A DNA stretch of 64,000 nucleotides from Clostridia bacterium (lineage in GTDB: Bacteria > Bacillota > Clostridia > Oscillospirales > Acutalibacteraceae): the NCBI GenBank assembly GCA_017416345.1, contig JAFQCR010000033.1, forward strand, positions 124,001 through 188,000, read 5' to 3'. The first letter of the stretch is position 1; the number at the start of each line of letters is the position of its first letter. A program made the translations under genes and the position numbers. Below the pieces are notes generated by a model. It saw only the letters and a program-made list of their open reading frames with translations, made no database searches and had not been told where the DNA came from. Below are positions 1 through 7,721 of this stretch, piece after piece.

Positions 1-1
1 G

Positions 2-160
2 CATACTGAAGCAGAGGTCACATCGGATGCTGATGGCCGTGCCGATTTCAGAGGCTTTTACGGCGATTATGAGGTCACGGTCGAAACCGACCGAGGCGTT
101 ATGACTAAAACGGTATCCTTGTCCAAAAACGGCGAAAACAGTTTTACGCTTGTGGTGTAA
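2..160 (+). CDS. GH10-like protein, C-terminal end only (cut by window edge)
   Basis: Only the last 52 codons are present, in the frame that starts at base 2. The residues ADFRGFYGDYEVTVE match the ends of the three complete GH10-like proteins at 3199, 7722 and 10030, which all close with a histidine-threonine pair followed by an FRGFYG-type beta module. This is therefore the tail of a fourth member of the same local family. It lies upstream of and in the same direction as the dehydratase gene. The catalytic part is outside the window, so activity cannot be judged. Confidence 0.85.
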   Translation, partial: HTEAEVTSDADGRADFRGFYGDYEVTVETDRGVMTKTVSLSKNGENSFTLVV

Positions 161-164
161 ATTA

Positions 165-372
165 AAGCCGATAAAAATAATAGTCTATGTGCCAAAGGCA
201 CCCTTGTGTAAAGGGGGCTGTCAGCCGAGTAGGCTGACTGGGGGATTATTATTATCGGATTGATCCCTCCGTCACCTGCGGTGACACCCACTTACCGTGG
301 CGGTCCCGTCTGTCACTTCGTGACATCTCCCCATTTTATGGGGAGTTACCCTTTAGGCAAGGGAGGCATTCT
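165..372. repeat. Intergenic palindromic repeat cluster
   Basis: A run of short inverted repeats: GGCTGTCAGCC with a following GGCTGACT, GTCACCTGCGGTGAC, TGTCACTTCGTGACA, and CTCCCCATTTTATGGGGAG. The flanks carry CCGATAA-type and TTATCGG-type arms in inverse orientation. Related GA/CT-rich blocks occur near 34840, 56065-56770 and 62583. No gene is supported here; the short open frames that cross it only reflect the repeats. Confidence 0.75.
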
Positions 373-416
373 ATACGCTAAAAAATCGTTTGCAACTGCC
401 GTTGCAAACGATTTTG

Positions 417-632
417 TTATTCACCTATATATTGAAACCTTTTAAAGGTCTTGCCGTCTCGGGTTATCTCCTCATCCCACATAGCGGCAGGACGCACCCA
501 AAGTCCGCCGTCGCCGTAAAGTGCCTTGTAGACCACCATCGGCTCAAGCGTTTCGCTGTGCTGCGCAATGCCCAACACCTCGTATTCATTGCCCTTAAAA
601 TGGCGGTATTTTCCCGGTTTTATTTCGTTCAT
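417..632 (-). CDS. DUF1653 family protein
   Basis: A 71-residue protein that opens MNEIKPGKYRHFKGNEYEV and contains VYKALYGDGGLWVRP. This matches the compact DUF1653 family, whose biochemical role is not known. The start at 632 is chosen over a longer frame because GGAGG sits just upstream of this ATG, and the longer N-terminus would run into a palindromic repeat. It lies downstream of the AraC gene on the same strand, separated by a REP-like hairpin, so co-transcription is possible but not shown. Confidence 0.85.
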   Translation of the reverse strand: MNEIKPGKYRHFKGNEYEVLGIAQHSETLEPMVVYKALYGDGGLWVRPAAMWDEEITRDGKTFKRFQYIGE

Positions 633-654
633 ATTATCCTCCTTGGTCTCGTTT

Positions 655-688
655 GCAATGTAGGGGCGATTCACGAATCGCCCGGCTA
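655..688. repeat. REP-like hairpin (GTAGGGGCGA family)
   Basis: The element GTAGGGGCGATTCACGAATC folds into a hairpin with the following CGCCC. It sits between the AraC gene and the DUF1653 gene and is one of at least six copies in the window. Confidence 0.7.
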
Positions 689-1582
689 TCCTATATATTC
701 TCCGTGGCGGCGGAATTGGCTGGGGGTAAGGCCTGTTACCTTGCGGAACATTTTATTGAAATTGGCCGTGTTGTTAAAGCCGCATTCAACCGCAATGTCC
801 AGCATATTCATATCGTTGCGGTCGTGCAGCATAGTCATTGCAAGCTCAATGCGCTTGGACGTAATATAGTCCCAAAGCGGCACCCCGGCCGTTTTCTTGA
901 AGATGTGTGAAAAATAATTGGGGCTTAAATCTGCCTTTTTGGCCAGCTCGTTTAATGTCAGATCCTCGGTCAAATGGCGGTTGATGTGGTCGATGGCCGT
1001 CCTTACCGCCCTGATGTGGCGGTACTCCTCGGCCGTGACCGACTTGCCCGTGCCGTACCCCAGATGCCTTGCCAAAATTATCAGTATTTCATACACTTTA
1101 TTATGCACCATAAGCTCATATTCGGGCTCTTTTGCCTCAAGCTCGGCTTCAATATCGTAAATAAGTTGGCGAACCCTTTCGGTGTAAACATTGTTCCTCG
1201 GCAGGCGGTTGCAAAAGTCGTTAGCGTGAGAAAAGCACATATTCATGGCATCGTTTGAAAGGCCGTTGTTGCGTGAGCCCCAAACGTATCTCGGCTCAAA
1301 ATGGATGTTCATAAACTCAAAGCTTTCACCGTCATAAATATCGGTTATACAGTGCTGTTCATTGCATGCAAATACAAAAATATCGCCTTTTTTAATGTCG
1401 TGCGAGCCGCTTTTGGTGGTATAAAGCCCGTTTCCGCTTTTAAAAAGCACAATTTCAAACTGCAGGTGTCGGTGCTCCAAAACATTGCGGTGGAAAGGGG
1501 TAACCGTGTTGTTCCACAGCTTAAACATAAAACCCGACTTAACATTTTCGGGAATAAAGGCCTCTCTGACCAAGATTTTCAC
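686..1582 (-). CDS. AraC-family transcriptional regulator
   Basis: A 298-residue protein with an N-terminal cupin-like sensing half (about 1-170, with EHRHLQFEIVLF and GDIFVFACNEQH) and a C-terminal AraC DNA-binding half (about 200-298). The second half has two helix-turn-helix units, LTLNELAKKADLSPNYFSHIF and LDIAVECGFNNTANFNKMFR. Such proteins usually bind a sugar and activate nearby catabolic genes. It is divergent from the dehydratase gene at 1719 across about 135 bases, which makes that operon the likely target; the ligand cannot be read from sequence. Confidence 0.93.
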   Translation of the reverse strand: MKILVREAFIPENVKSGFMFKLWNNTVTPFHRNVLEHRHLQFEIVLFKSGNGLYTTKSGSHDIKKGDIFVFACNEQHCITDIYDGESFEFMNIHFEPRYVWGSRNNGLSNDAMNMCFSHANDFCNRLPRNNVYTERVRQLIYDIEAELEAKEPEYELMVHNKVYEILIILARHLGYGTGKSVTAEEYRHIRAVRTAIDHINRHLTEDLTLNELAKKADLSPNYFSHIFKKTAGVPLWDYITSKRIELAMTMLHDRNDMNMLDIAVECGFNNTANFNKMFRKVTGLTPSQFRRHGEYIG

Positions 1583-1718
1583 CGCCTATCGTAAGAAAGT
1601 TTGCAAATTGCCAAACATAGTTATAGAAAACAGACCTATTAGGCTGTATGCTTTAATCGTAGTATAAATCCAAACTCAAAATTAGTCAATAAGAAAAGAA
1701 AAGAAAGGCAGAAGAAAC

Positions 1719-3068
1719 ATGTTAAGTAACGTAAATACCTACTCTAACCCCTCGGACCTTCGTATTACCGATATGCGCTTTGTCGATATCGACGGCGCAC
1801 CCAAAAGATGTACCCTTATCCGCATTGATACCAATCAGGGTATCAGCGGCTACGGCGAGGTTCGTGATGCCTCGTCCAAGACCTATGCTTTGATGCTCAA
1901 GAGCCGTATTTTGGGCGAAAACCCCTGCAACGTTGATAAGATCTTCCGCAAGATCAAGCAGTTCGGCGGCCCTTCCCGTCAGGGTGGCGGTGTCAGTGGT
2001 ATTGAGATCGCACTTTGGGATCTCGCAGGTAAGGCCTACGGCGTACCGCTTTATCAGATGCTCGGCGGCAAGTTCCGTGACGAGATCCGCGTTTACTGCG
2101 ACACCGACGTTGACGGAAAGCACACCGGTCACGACATGGGCCTTGCACTCAAAAAGAGAATGGACATGGGCTTTACCTTCCTTAAAATGGATCTTGGTAT
2201 CGGCCTTTTGCTTGATGAGCCCGGCTGCCTTAATGCACCTCTCGGCTTCATCGACGATATGAAAAAGTATGCCGGCCACATCCTGAACGTTCAGGGTGGC
2301 TCGGTCACCGCTGACATGGTCAAGCATCAGAAGAGCTACTCCATCGTCACCACGGCACACCCCCACACCGGTATCCACCTCACCGAAAAGGGTCTCGATT
2401 ACCTTGAGAACTACATCAAAGAGGTTCGTGAGGTCATCGGTTACGAGGTTCCTCTTGCAATCGACCACTTCGGTCACGTTTGCGTTGAGGACTGCATTAA
2501 GTTCGCACGCAGAATGGAGCCCTACAACCTTGCCTGGATCGAGGATATGGTCCCTTGGATGTACACCGATCAGTATGTCCGCTTAAAGAACAGCACCACC
2601 ATCCCTGTTTGCACGGGTGAGGACATCTACCTTAAAGAAGGCTTTGAGCACATTATCAAGGCAGGCGGTGTTTCGGTCATCCACCCCGACATTCTGACCT
2701 GCGGCGGTGCTTTGGAATTGAAGAAGATCGGCGATATCGCTGACGAGCACGGTGTTGCCGTTGCCATCCACATGGCAGAAAGCCCCGTTGCCTGCATGGC
2801 CGCAGTTCAGACTGCCGCCGCTATGCATAACGTATTGGCACTCGAGTTCCACTCGGTCGATATACCCTGGTGGAAGGATATCGTTAAGGGTCTGCCCGAT
2901 CCGCTTATCAAGGACGGCTTCATTCAGGTGCCCAATAAGCCGGGTCTCGGTTTTGATGAGCTGAACGAGGAGCTTATTAAAGAGCACATCAACAAGGATA
3001 TCCCCGGTATGTGGGAAGATACCTCCGCTTGGGACAGAGAGTTCTCTAACGACCGTATCTGGAGCTGA
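1719..3068 (+). CDS. Enolase-superfamily acid-sugar dehydratase (mandelate racemase-like)
   Basis: 449 residues with the capping domain and barrel of the mandelate racemase/muconate lactonizing group. Metal ligands are visible as D249 (AIDHFG), E275 (WIEDMV) and E301 (CTGEDIY). General acid/base candidates are K156 in FLKMDLG and the D324/H351 pair in HPDI and AIHMAES. An Asp-His dyad of this kind is typical of sugar-acid dehydratases, which convert aldonates to 2-keto-3-deoxy acids. The substrate is not predictable; galactonate-, gluconate- or pentonate-type acids are all possible. It heads a rightward series with a lactonase, an SDR and an RraA-like aldolase, which supports a dehydratase role rather than a cycloisomerase one. 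Confidence 0.88.
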   Translation: MLSNVNTYSNPSDLRITDMRFVDIDGAPKRCTLIRIDTNQGISGYGEVRDASSKTYALMLKSRILGENPCNVDKIFRKIKQFGGPSRQGGGVSGIEIALWDLAGKAYGVPLYQMLGGKFRDEIRVYCDTDVDGKHTGHDMGLALKKRMDMGFTFLKMDLGIGLLLDEPGCLNAPLGFIDDMKKYAGHILNVQGGSVTADMVKHQKSYSIVTTAHPHTGIHLTEKGLDYLENYIKEVREVIGYEVPLAIDHFGHVCVEDCIKFARRMEPYNLAWIEDMVPWMYTDQYVRLKNSTTIPVCTGEDIYLKEGFEHIIKAGGVSVIHPDILTCGGALELKKIGDIADEHGVAVAIHMAESPVACMAAVQTAAAMHNVLALEFHSVDIPWWKDIVKGLPDPLIKDGFIQVPNKPGLGFDELNEELIKEHINKDIPGMWEDTSAWDREFSNDRIWS

Positions 3069-3074
3069 TAAATT

Positions 3075-3126
3075 TTTGTAGTGGACGGCGCCTACGACGT
3101 CCCACGGGCGAGCGCAGTTCGCCCTT
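3075..3126. repeat. REP-like palindromic repeat
   Basis: Contains GACGGCGCCTACGACGTCC followed by GGGCGAGCGCAGTTCGCCC, two adjacent imperfect hairpins of the same type as those near 6703 and 58400. It separates the dehydratase from the first GH10-like gene and may attenuate read-through or stabilise mRNA ends. Confidence 0.65.
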
Positions 3127-3198
3127 ACGATAAAGAGTAATAAGCAGGGCGGGCCTTCGCGCACTTTTGAAAACGTTGTGATTACAAAAGGTGAGATT

Positions 3199-4494
3199 AT
3201 GTCGGATATAAAAAGAATTATGGCCTTCGGCAAGGAATATTTTGATGAGCGTTGCGACCGCGATATTGAGCATTATCGCAAGGGCAATTTCAAGATTTCG
3301 GTAACCAAGAACGGCAAACCTCAAGATGCAAAGGTGTCGTACAAACTCAAAAAACACGATTTTGAGTTTGGTTGCAATCTGTTTATGCTTGAACAATATG
3401 AGGACACAGAGGCACAGAAAACCTATGAGGAGCTGTGGCTGAAGGTGTTCAATACAGGTGTTGTTCCGCTTTATTGGGAGGGCACTGAGCCGACTCGAGG
3501 CTATCTTCGTTACGACCGTAAAGTGCCTAATGATATTTACCGCCGTCCGTCTGCCGAAAGGGTGGTCGAATGGTGCGAAAAGAACGGCGTAAAGCCGAAG
3601 GGTCATCCGCTTTTCTGGCAGGAGTTTATCCCCAATTGGTTGCCTGATGATTGGAATGAGCTTTTACCGCTTATCGAGAAGCGTTTTCAGGAGATATCGG
3701 CTATTTTTAAGACAAGAGTGCCCGTTTTCGATGTTGTAAACGAGCCGTCGAGACTCTTTGACCAGCGTTATGAGATCGTGGCTGAGGATTTCAAACGTAT
3801 TCAGCCTCCATTCGGTTATATCGAGCAGGTTTTTGAACTTGCTAAAAAATATTTCCCTGAAAACCAGTTTATTTTGAACGAGGCTGTCGGTGCGGCACTT
3901 TGCGAGTTCAGAGGCCCTTACGGTGCATATTATCAGATGCTTGACCGTCTAATTAAACAAGGCGTTAAGATCGACCGAATCGGTCTGCAATGCCATTGCT
4001 ACGATATTGACACCTTCAAAAACATATACAATGCCAAAAGGCTTTACGGCGTGCTTGACGGATATGCCGAACTCGGTCGTCCGTTGGTTATGTCGGAAAT
4101 CGGAATTTCGTGCGAGGATGAGCAGATTCAGGCCGAGGCAACAGAACAACTGTATAAGGTGTGCTTCTCGCACCCTGCGATGTCGGGCATTTTCTGGTGG
4201 AACCTTGACGACAATGGCGTTTTGAGTGCCAAATCGCGTGACGCGTTGGGTGAGAACTTGCCCAACAGCGGTCTTGTGAGAAACGGTGCACCAAAAGAGG
4301 CGTATAAGGTCATCGACCGTCTTATAAATCACGAATGGCATACCGAAGGCGAAGCAAGGCTTCAAAACGGCGAGGCGGATTTCAGAGGTTTTTACGGCAC
4401 CTATGATATAACCGTCACGGTGGGTGACGTTGTCACAACTGTTACGGCAGAGTTCTTAAAAGATGGTGAAAACTGCGTAGAAATTATGATATGA
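3199..4494 (+). CDS. GH10-like glycoside hydrolase, paralogue 1
   Basis: 431 residues starting at MSDIKR, chosen because AAAGGTGAG precedes this ATG; an upstream GTG in frame lacks a site. The N-terminal 70 residues form a beta-type domain (KISVTKNGKPQDAKV), followed by a GH10-like barrel. The acid/base is E182 in FDVVNEPS and the nucleophile E300 in LVMSEIGIS; GHPLFW matches the substrate-binding histidine motif. A short C-terminal beta module contains ADFRGFYGTYDI. There is no signal peptide, so it should act in the cytoplasm on imported oligosaccharides, probably xylo-oligosaccharides. It is the most divergent of the three complete paralogues. Confidence 0.88.
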   Translation: MSDIKRIMAFGKEYFDERCDRDIEHYRKGNFKISVTKNGKPQDAKVSYKLKKHDFEFGCNLFMLEQYEDTEAQKTYEELWLKVFNTGVVPLYWEGTEPTRGYLRYDRKVPNDIYRRPSAERVVEWCEKNGVKPKGHPLFWQEFIPNWLPDDWNELLPLIEKRFQEISAIFKTRVPVFDVVNEPSRLFDQRYEIVAEDFKRIQPPFGYIEQVFELAKKYFPENQFILNEAVGAALCEFRGPYGAYYQMLDRLIKQGVKIDRIGLQCHCYDIDTFKNIYNAKRLYGVLDGYAELGRPLVMSEIGISCEDEQIQAEATEQLYKVCFSHPAMSGIFWWNLDDNGVLSAKSRDALGENLPNSGLVRNGAPKEAYKVIDRLINHEWHTEGEARLQNGEADFRGFYGTYDITVTVGDVVTTVTAEFLKDGENCVEIMI

Positions 4495-4518
4495 ACAAAG
4501 ACCTCATGAAAAAGGAGG

Positions 4519-4598
4519 TAAGATTCCTTGTTTCACTCGGAATGACAGAATTTTCGTTGGTTATGTCATTCTGAGGAACGAAGTGACGAAGAATCTTA
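4519..4598. repeat. Long imperfect inverted repeat (AAGATTC...TGTCATTCTGAG family)
   Basis: The left arm, TAAGATTCC through GGAATGACA, pairs with the right arm, TGTCATTCTGA through GAAGAATCTTA. A second copy lies at 32254-32332 upstream of dnaX. Elements like this are common intergenic repeats in many bacteria. Here it sits between the first GH10-like gene and the promoter of the esterase. Confidence 0.8.
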
Positions 4599-4617
4599 TA
4601 TCATATATATCTTTTAA

Positions 4618-4646
4618 TTGACAGCAACCTTAAAACTTGGTAAAGT
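4618..4646 (+). promoter_or_regulatory. SigmaA promoter of the esterase operon
   Basis: TTGACA at 4618-4623, a 17-base spacer, then TAAAGT at 4641-4646. The start point would fall inside the palindrome at 4641-4664, just upstream of the AAGGAG ribosome site. Confidence 0.65.
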
Positions 4647-4664
4647 GAATATATATTCACTTTA
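4641..4664. promoter_or_regulatory. 24-bp perfect palindrome, likely repressor operator
   Basis: TAAAGTGAATAT followed by its exact reverse complement. It covers the -10 box and the predicted start of the transcript that begins the esterase-GH13-aldolase-GH10-lactonase-GH10-SDR series. Its position is that of a classical repressor site. No repressor of an obvious matching family is encoded next to it. Confidence 0.7.
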
Positions 4665-4678
4665 AGGAGTCGGTAAAA

Positions 4679-5368
4679 ATGGAAAGACGGAAATTCACGT
4701 CAAGGCTACATACAAACGAATATCTCAATTATGTTTGTCATTGTCCCGACAGTGCTGAAAAGCTGCCGTTGGTCGTTTGCGTCCACGGTGCAGGCGGTAG
4801 GGGCGATGACATTTCGCTTATTGAGACTTCACTTAGTGTTAATGAGGCTATAAAGCGCGTGGGTGATAAAGCGGTCATCGTAGCCCCTCAGTGCCACGCA
4901 AAATATTGGTTCGACCTTTTTGAGGTCTTGACCGAGTTTATCGACGAAATGCGTAACCTCCCGTTTATTGATAAAGACCGTGTTTATATAACCGGTGCAA
5001 GTATGGGCGGATATACCACCTGGCAGATGTGTCTGTCGCATCCCGATTGGTTTGCGGCGGCGGTGCCGGTCTGCGGCGGCGGAATGTATTGGGCGGCCGC
5101 AGGACTTAAAAATTTGTCTATATGGGCGACCCACGGTGCGCTTGATACCACCGTTTTACCTGAAGAAACTATACATATGGTAAAGCAGGTAAACCAAAAC
5201 GGCGGTAATGCAAAAATCACAATTTTTGCCGACGCCAAGCACGATGCCTGGACCCCGACCTACACAAATCCCGAGATATGGGAGTGGATGTTCGAGCAAA
5301 AGAGAAATTCAACCGAAGCCGTTTCGGACACTACCGAAGAACTCAAAAAGGTTATAAAAGAAGGCTGA
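4679..5368 (+). CDS. Alpha/beta-hydrolase carbohydrate esterase
   Basis: 229 residues with an alpha/beta hydrolase fold. HGAGG forms the oxyanion region, S108 is the nucleophile in GASMGG, D156 lies in HGALDTT and H188 in AKHDAW. This arrangement is seen in the PHB-depolymerase/feruloyl-esterase-like group. Without a signal peptide it is cytoplasmic, and a role in removing acyl groups from imported hemicellulose fragments is inferred from its GH10-like neighbours. It has its own promoter with a palindromic operator and ends four bases before the GH13 gene, so the two are co-transcribed. Confidence 0.87.
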   Translation: MERRKFTSRLHTNEYLNYVCHCPDSAEKLPLVVCVHGAGGRGDDISLIETSLSVNEAIKRVGDKAVIVAPQCHAKYWFDLFEVLTEFIDEMRNLPFIDKDRVYITGASMGGYTTWQMCLSHPDWFAAAVPVCGGGMYWAAAGLKNLSIWATHGALDTTVLPEETIHMVKQVNQNGGNAKITIFADAKHDAWTPTYTNPEIWEWMFEQKRNSTEAVSDTTEELKKVIKEG

Positions 5369-5372
5369 TATT

Positions 5373-6695
5373 ATGCAAAAAGCATTCACCGCACCCGATT
5401 GGTTCATTAAAAGCGGTGCAATTTATCAGATAAATCCCCGAACCTTTTCGGCCGAGGGCACGATAAAGGCGGTAACAAAAGAGCTGCCGTTTTTGGCGGA
5501 TTTGGGTTTTGGCACAATGTACCTTTGCCCCATTTTCAAAGAGGACGATTCACTTGACAATTGGAGTGAACGGCAGACCAAAAGCAACACGGGCAACCCC
5601 AAAAACCCGTACCGTATTTCTGATTATTTTGAGATCGACTCCGAATACGGCACAATGGACGACCTGCGTGAGTTTGTGCGTGAAAGTCACCGCCTTAATA
5701 TGAAGGTGATGCTCGACTTGGTGTTCCTGCACATCGGCCCCAACGCATCGATGATCAAAGAGCATCCGGAATTCGTGCAGCACAACGCCGACGGCACGGT
5801 TCGTTGTACAGAGTGGAATTTCCCGTATCTTAACTATGAATGTGAGGGACTTCGGGAATACCTTTATGCCAATATGGTCTATTACATAGGCGTTATCGGT
5901 GTTGACGGCTTTCGTTGTGACGTTGGTGACAGCGTTCCTCACGACTTTTGGACCGAGGGTCGCCGCAGAATGAGAACCATAAAGCACGATGCCATTTTGC
6001 TGAACGAGGGCTCAAAGGCCGAGCTTTTGGGGGTCTGCTTTGATGCAATGTACTCCTTCGGCTGGCACGAGGCGATGTATAGCGTTGTCAGCGGCCAAAG
6101 CGATGTCGCTCTGCTTCGTGAAAAGTGGAGCGTATTAAGTCAAAAAATGCCGGACGGCGGCGCTGTTATGCGTGATATCGACAATCACGACACCGTCACG
6201 GACTGGCCGAGCCGAACCGAGGTTGCGGCAGGTCACGACGGTATGGAGGCGGCCTTGACCGTCACCTATCTTATCGACGGAGCACCGATGGTCTACTGCG
6301 GCAATGAGCTTGCCGACCAAAAGCGCCTCAGTATGTTTGCCAATCGCTTTTTTATGGGAGATTTTGAGGTCACCGACCGTGATGACAAAGCTTCAGAGGC
6401 TTCGCTTCGCCGTCAAGGTGTGATCAAAAAGCTCAACACCCTGCGCCGAGAGTCGGAGACCCTGGCAAGAGGCACCACCGAGTGGCTTGACACCGAGCAT
6501 TCGGATAAGGTCGTCTGCTTTAAAAGAGCGTTGAACGGTGAGGAGATCACCGTTATCGCCAATTTAAGCCGTGAGACCGTGACCGTCACCGTACCGAACG
6601 CAGGCAACACGGTGATATTGGAAAGCAAATCCACCCGTGAGGGGGATAAATTCACATTAAATCCATTTGGATATGCGGTTTTAAGCAATATATAA
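5373..6695 (+). CDS. GH13 alpha-amylase-family enzyme
   Basis: 440 residues with a GH13 barrel. The nucleophile is D183 in GFRCDVGD, the acid is E212 in LLNEGS, and the third carboxylate is D273 in DIDNHD. The sequence begins IYQINPRTFS and keeps LDLVFLH of conserved region I, plus a small C-terminal beta domain. It lacks a secretion signal, so it should be an intracellular alpha-glucosidase or maltodextrin-type enzyme. Exact specificity is not predictable. Its place among hemicellulose enzymes suggests the operon handles alpha-linked decorations too. A REP-like element follows before the aldolase gene. Confidence 0.92.
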   Translation: MQKAFTAPDWFIKSGAIYQINPRTFSAEGTIKAVTKELPFLADLGFGTMYLCPIFKEDDSLDNWSERQTKSNTGNPKNPYRISDYFEIDSEYGTMDDLREFVRESHRLNMKVMLDLVFLHIGPNASMIKEHPEFVQHNADGTVRCTEWNFPYLNYECEGLREYLYANMVYYIGVIGVDGFRCDVGDSVPHDFWTEGRRRMRTIKHDAILLNEGSKAELLGVCFDAMYSFGWHEAMYSVVSGQSDVALLREKWSVLSQKMPDGGAVMRDIDNHDTVTDWPSRTEVAAGHDGMEAALTVTYLIDGAPMVYCGNELADQKRLSMFANRFFMGDFEVTDRDDKASEASLRRQGVIKKLNTLRRESETLARGTTEWLDTEHSDKVVCFKRALNGEEITVIANLSRETVTVTVPNAGNTVILESKSTREGDKFTLNPFGYAVLSNI

Positions 6696-6700
6696 CCACA

Positions 6701-6753
6701 TTCCGTAGGGGCGAACCGTGTTCGTCCGCGGGCGTTCAAAGAACGCCCCTACA
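6701..6753. repeat. REP-like double hairpin (GTAGGGGCGAAC family)
   Basis: GTAGGGGCGAACCGTGTTCG and GGGCGTTCAAAGAACGCCC are two adjacent hairpins ending in CTAC. The layout is nearly identical at 58400-58447. It lies within the operon, between the GH13 and RraA-like genes. Confidence 0.8.
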
Positions 6754-6776
6754 AATACATTTAAGGAGAAATTAAA

Positions 6777-7694
6777 ATGAAAAACTTCAACGACAGAGAA
6801 AAGATCATTCAGTTGACTCCCCTTTGGAAGGGCGAGAGATTTGAGGACGGACGTCCCAAGGTCCCCGATAAGTACCTTGACGCACTTTACGGAATGACCC
6901 TTGAAGAGGTCTGGAAGCCCATCTTCGTGCTTGGCTATGAGCATCAGTTTGTCGGCGGCGGTCTTGCTCCGTTGCAGACCTTGCACGATGACGGCAGAAA
7001 GCTTGTCGGCCGTGCCGTTACCTGCACCTATGCTCCCACACGTCCCGACCTTCACGACGTTCAGTTTGGCCGTGGTGCTGACGACGGGTTGACCGGCAAC
7101 TACAACCAGTGGGTCATCGACTCGCTTGTTGAGCGTGACGTTGTCGTTTGTGATATGTATGATAAGATCTATAAGGGTACCTTCCTTGGCGGTAACCTTA
7201 CCACCGCTTTGCACAACCGTACCAAGACCGGCGGTGCCGTTGTTTGGGGCGGCATCCGTGACGTTGAGCAGATGAAAAAGGTTCCCGACGTTCAGGTCTA
7301 CTACCGTGGAATCGACCCCACCCCCATCCGTGAGTTTGTTATGAAGGACTGGAACGATATCACCAGCTTCGGCGGCGCAGTTTGCCTCCCCGGTGATGTT
7401 GTATTCGGTGCAGGCGGCGGCGTTCTGTTCATCCCCAGCCACCTTGTTGCCGATGTTGTTGAGGGTGCTGCCAAGACCCACGTTAAGGACGATTTCGGCT
7501 TTGAAATGATATGTCAGGGCAAGTTCACCACCGCACAGATCGACCGTAACACCTGGTCGGTCGAGATGCTTGATATGCTTCTTGAGTGGATCAAGACCGA
7601 CCCGAGAGGTGAGGAGTACCGTGACCTCGATTGGTCGAAGGAGTATGACCTCGCCATCAACGGCGACCCCAACGATACCCAGACCGCACTTTAA
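6777..7694 (+). CDS. RraA-family protein, probable pyruvate aldolase
   Basis: 305 residues with the RraA/HMG-aldolase-type core: VVCDMYDK, then FLGGNLTTA, then GGAVVWGGIRDVEQM, where the arginine and aspartate of GIRDV match the active site of the class II pyruvate aldolases. The family includes regulators of RNase E and 4-hydroxy-4-methyl-2-oxoglutarate aldolase. At 305 residues this is nearly twice the usual RraA size. With a dehydratase, lactonase and SDR alongside, cleavage of a 2-keto-3-deoxy sugar acid is the most economical inference. A consensus ribosome site AAGGAG precedes the ATG. Confidence 0.85.
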   Translation: MKNFNDREKIIQLTPLWKGERFEDGRPKVPDKYLDALYGMTLEEVWKPIFVLGYEHQFVGGGLAPLQTLHDDGRKLVGRAVTCTYAPTRPDLHDVQFGRGADDGLTGNYNQWVIDSLVERDVVVCDMYDKIYKGTFLGGNLTTALHNRTKTGGAVVWGGIRDVEQMKKVPDVQVYYRGIDPTPIREFVMKDWNDITSFGGAVCLPGDVVFGAGGGVLFIPSHLVADVVEGAAKTHVKDDFGFEMICQGKFTTAQIDRNTWSVEMLDMLLEWIKTDPRGEEYRDLDWSKEYDLAINGDPNDTQTAL

Positions 7695-7721
7695 GTTTTA
7701 ACCTTTTTAGGGGGGATTCAA

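Noticed and set aside
260-445. Short plus-strand frame in the first intergenic gap
   Set aside because: It is built from palindromic repeats and overlaps the DUF1653 gene.
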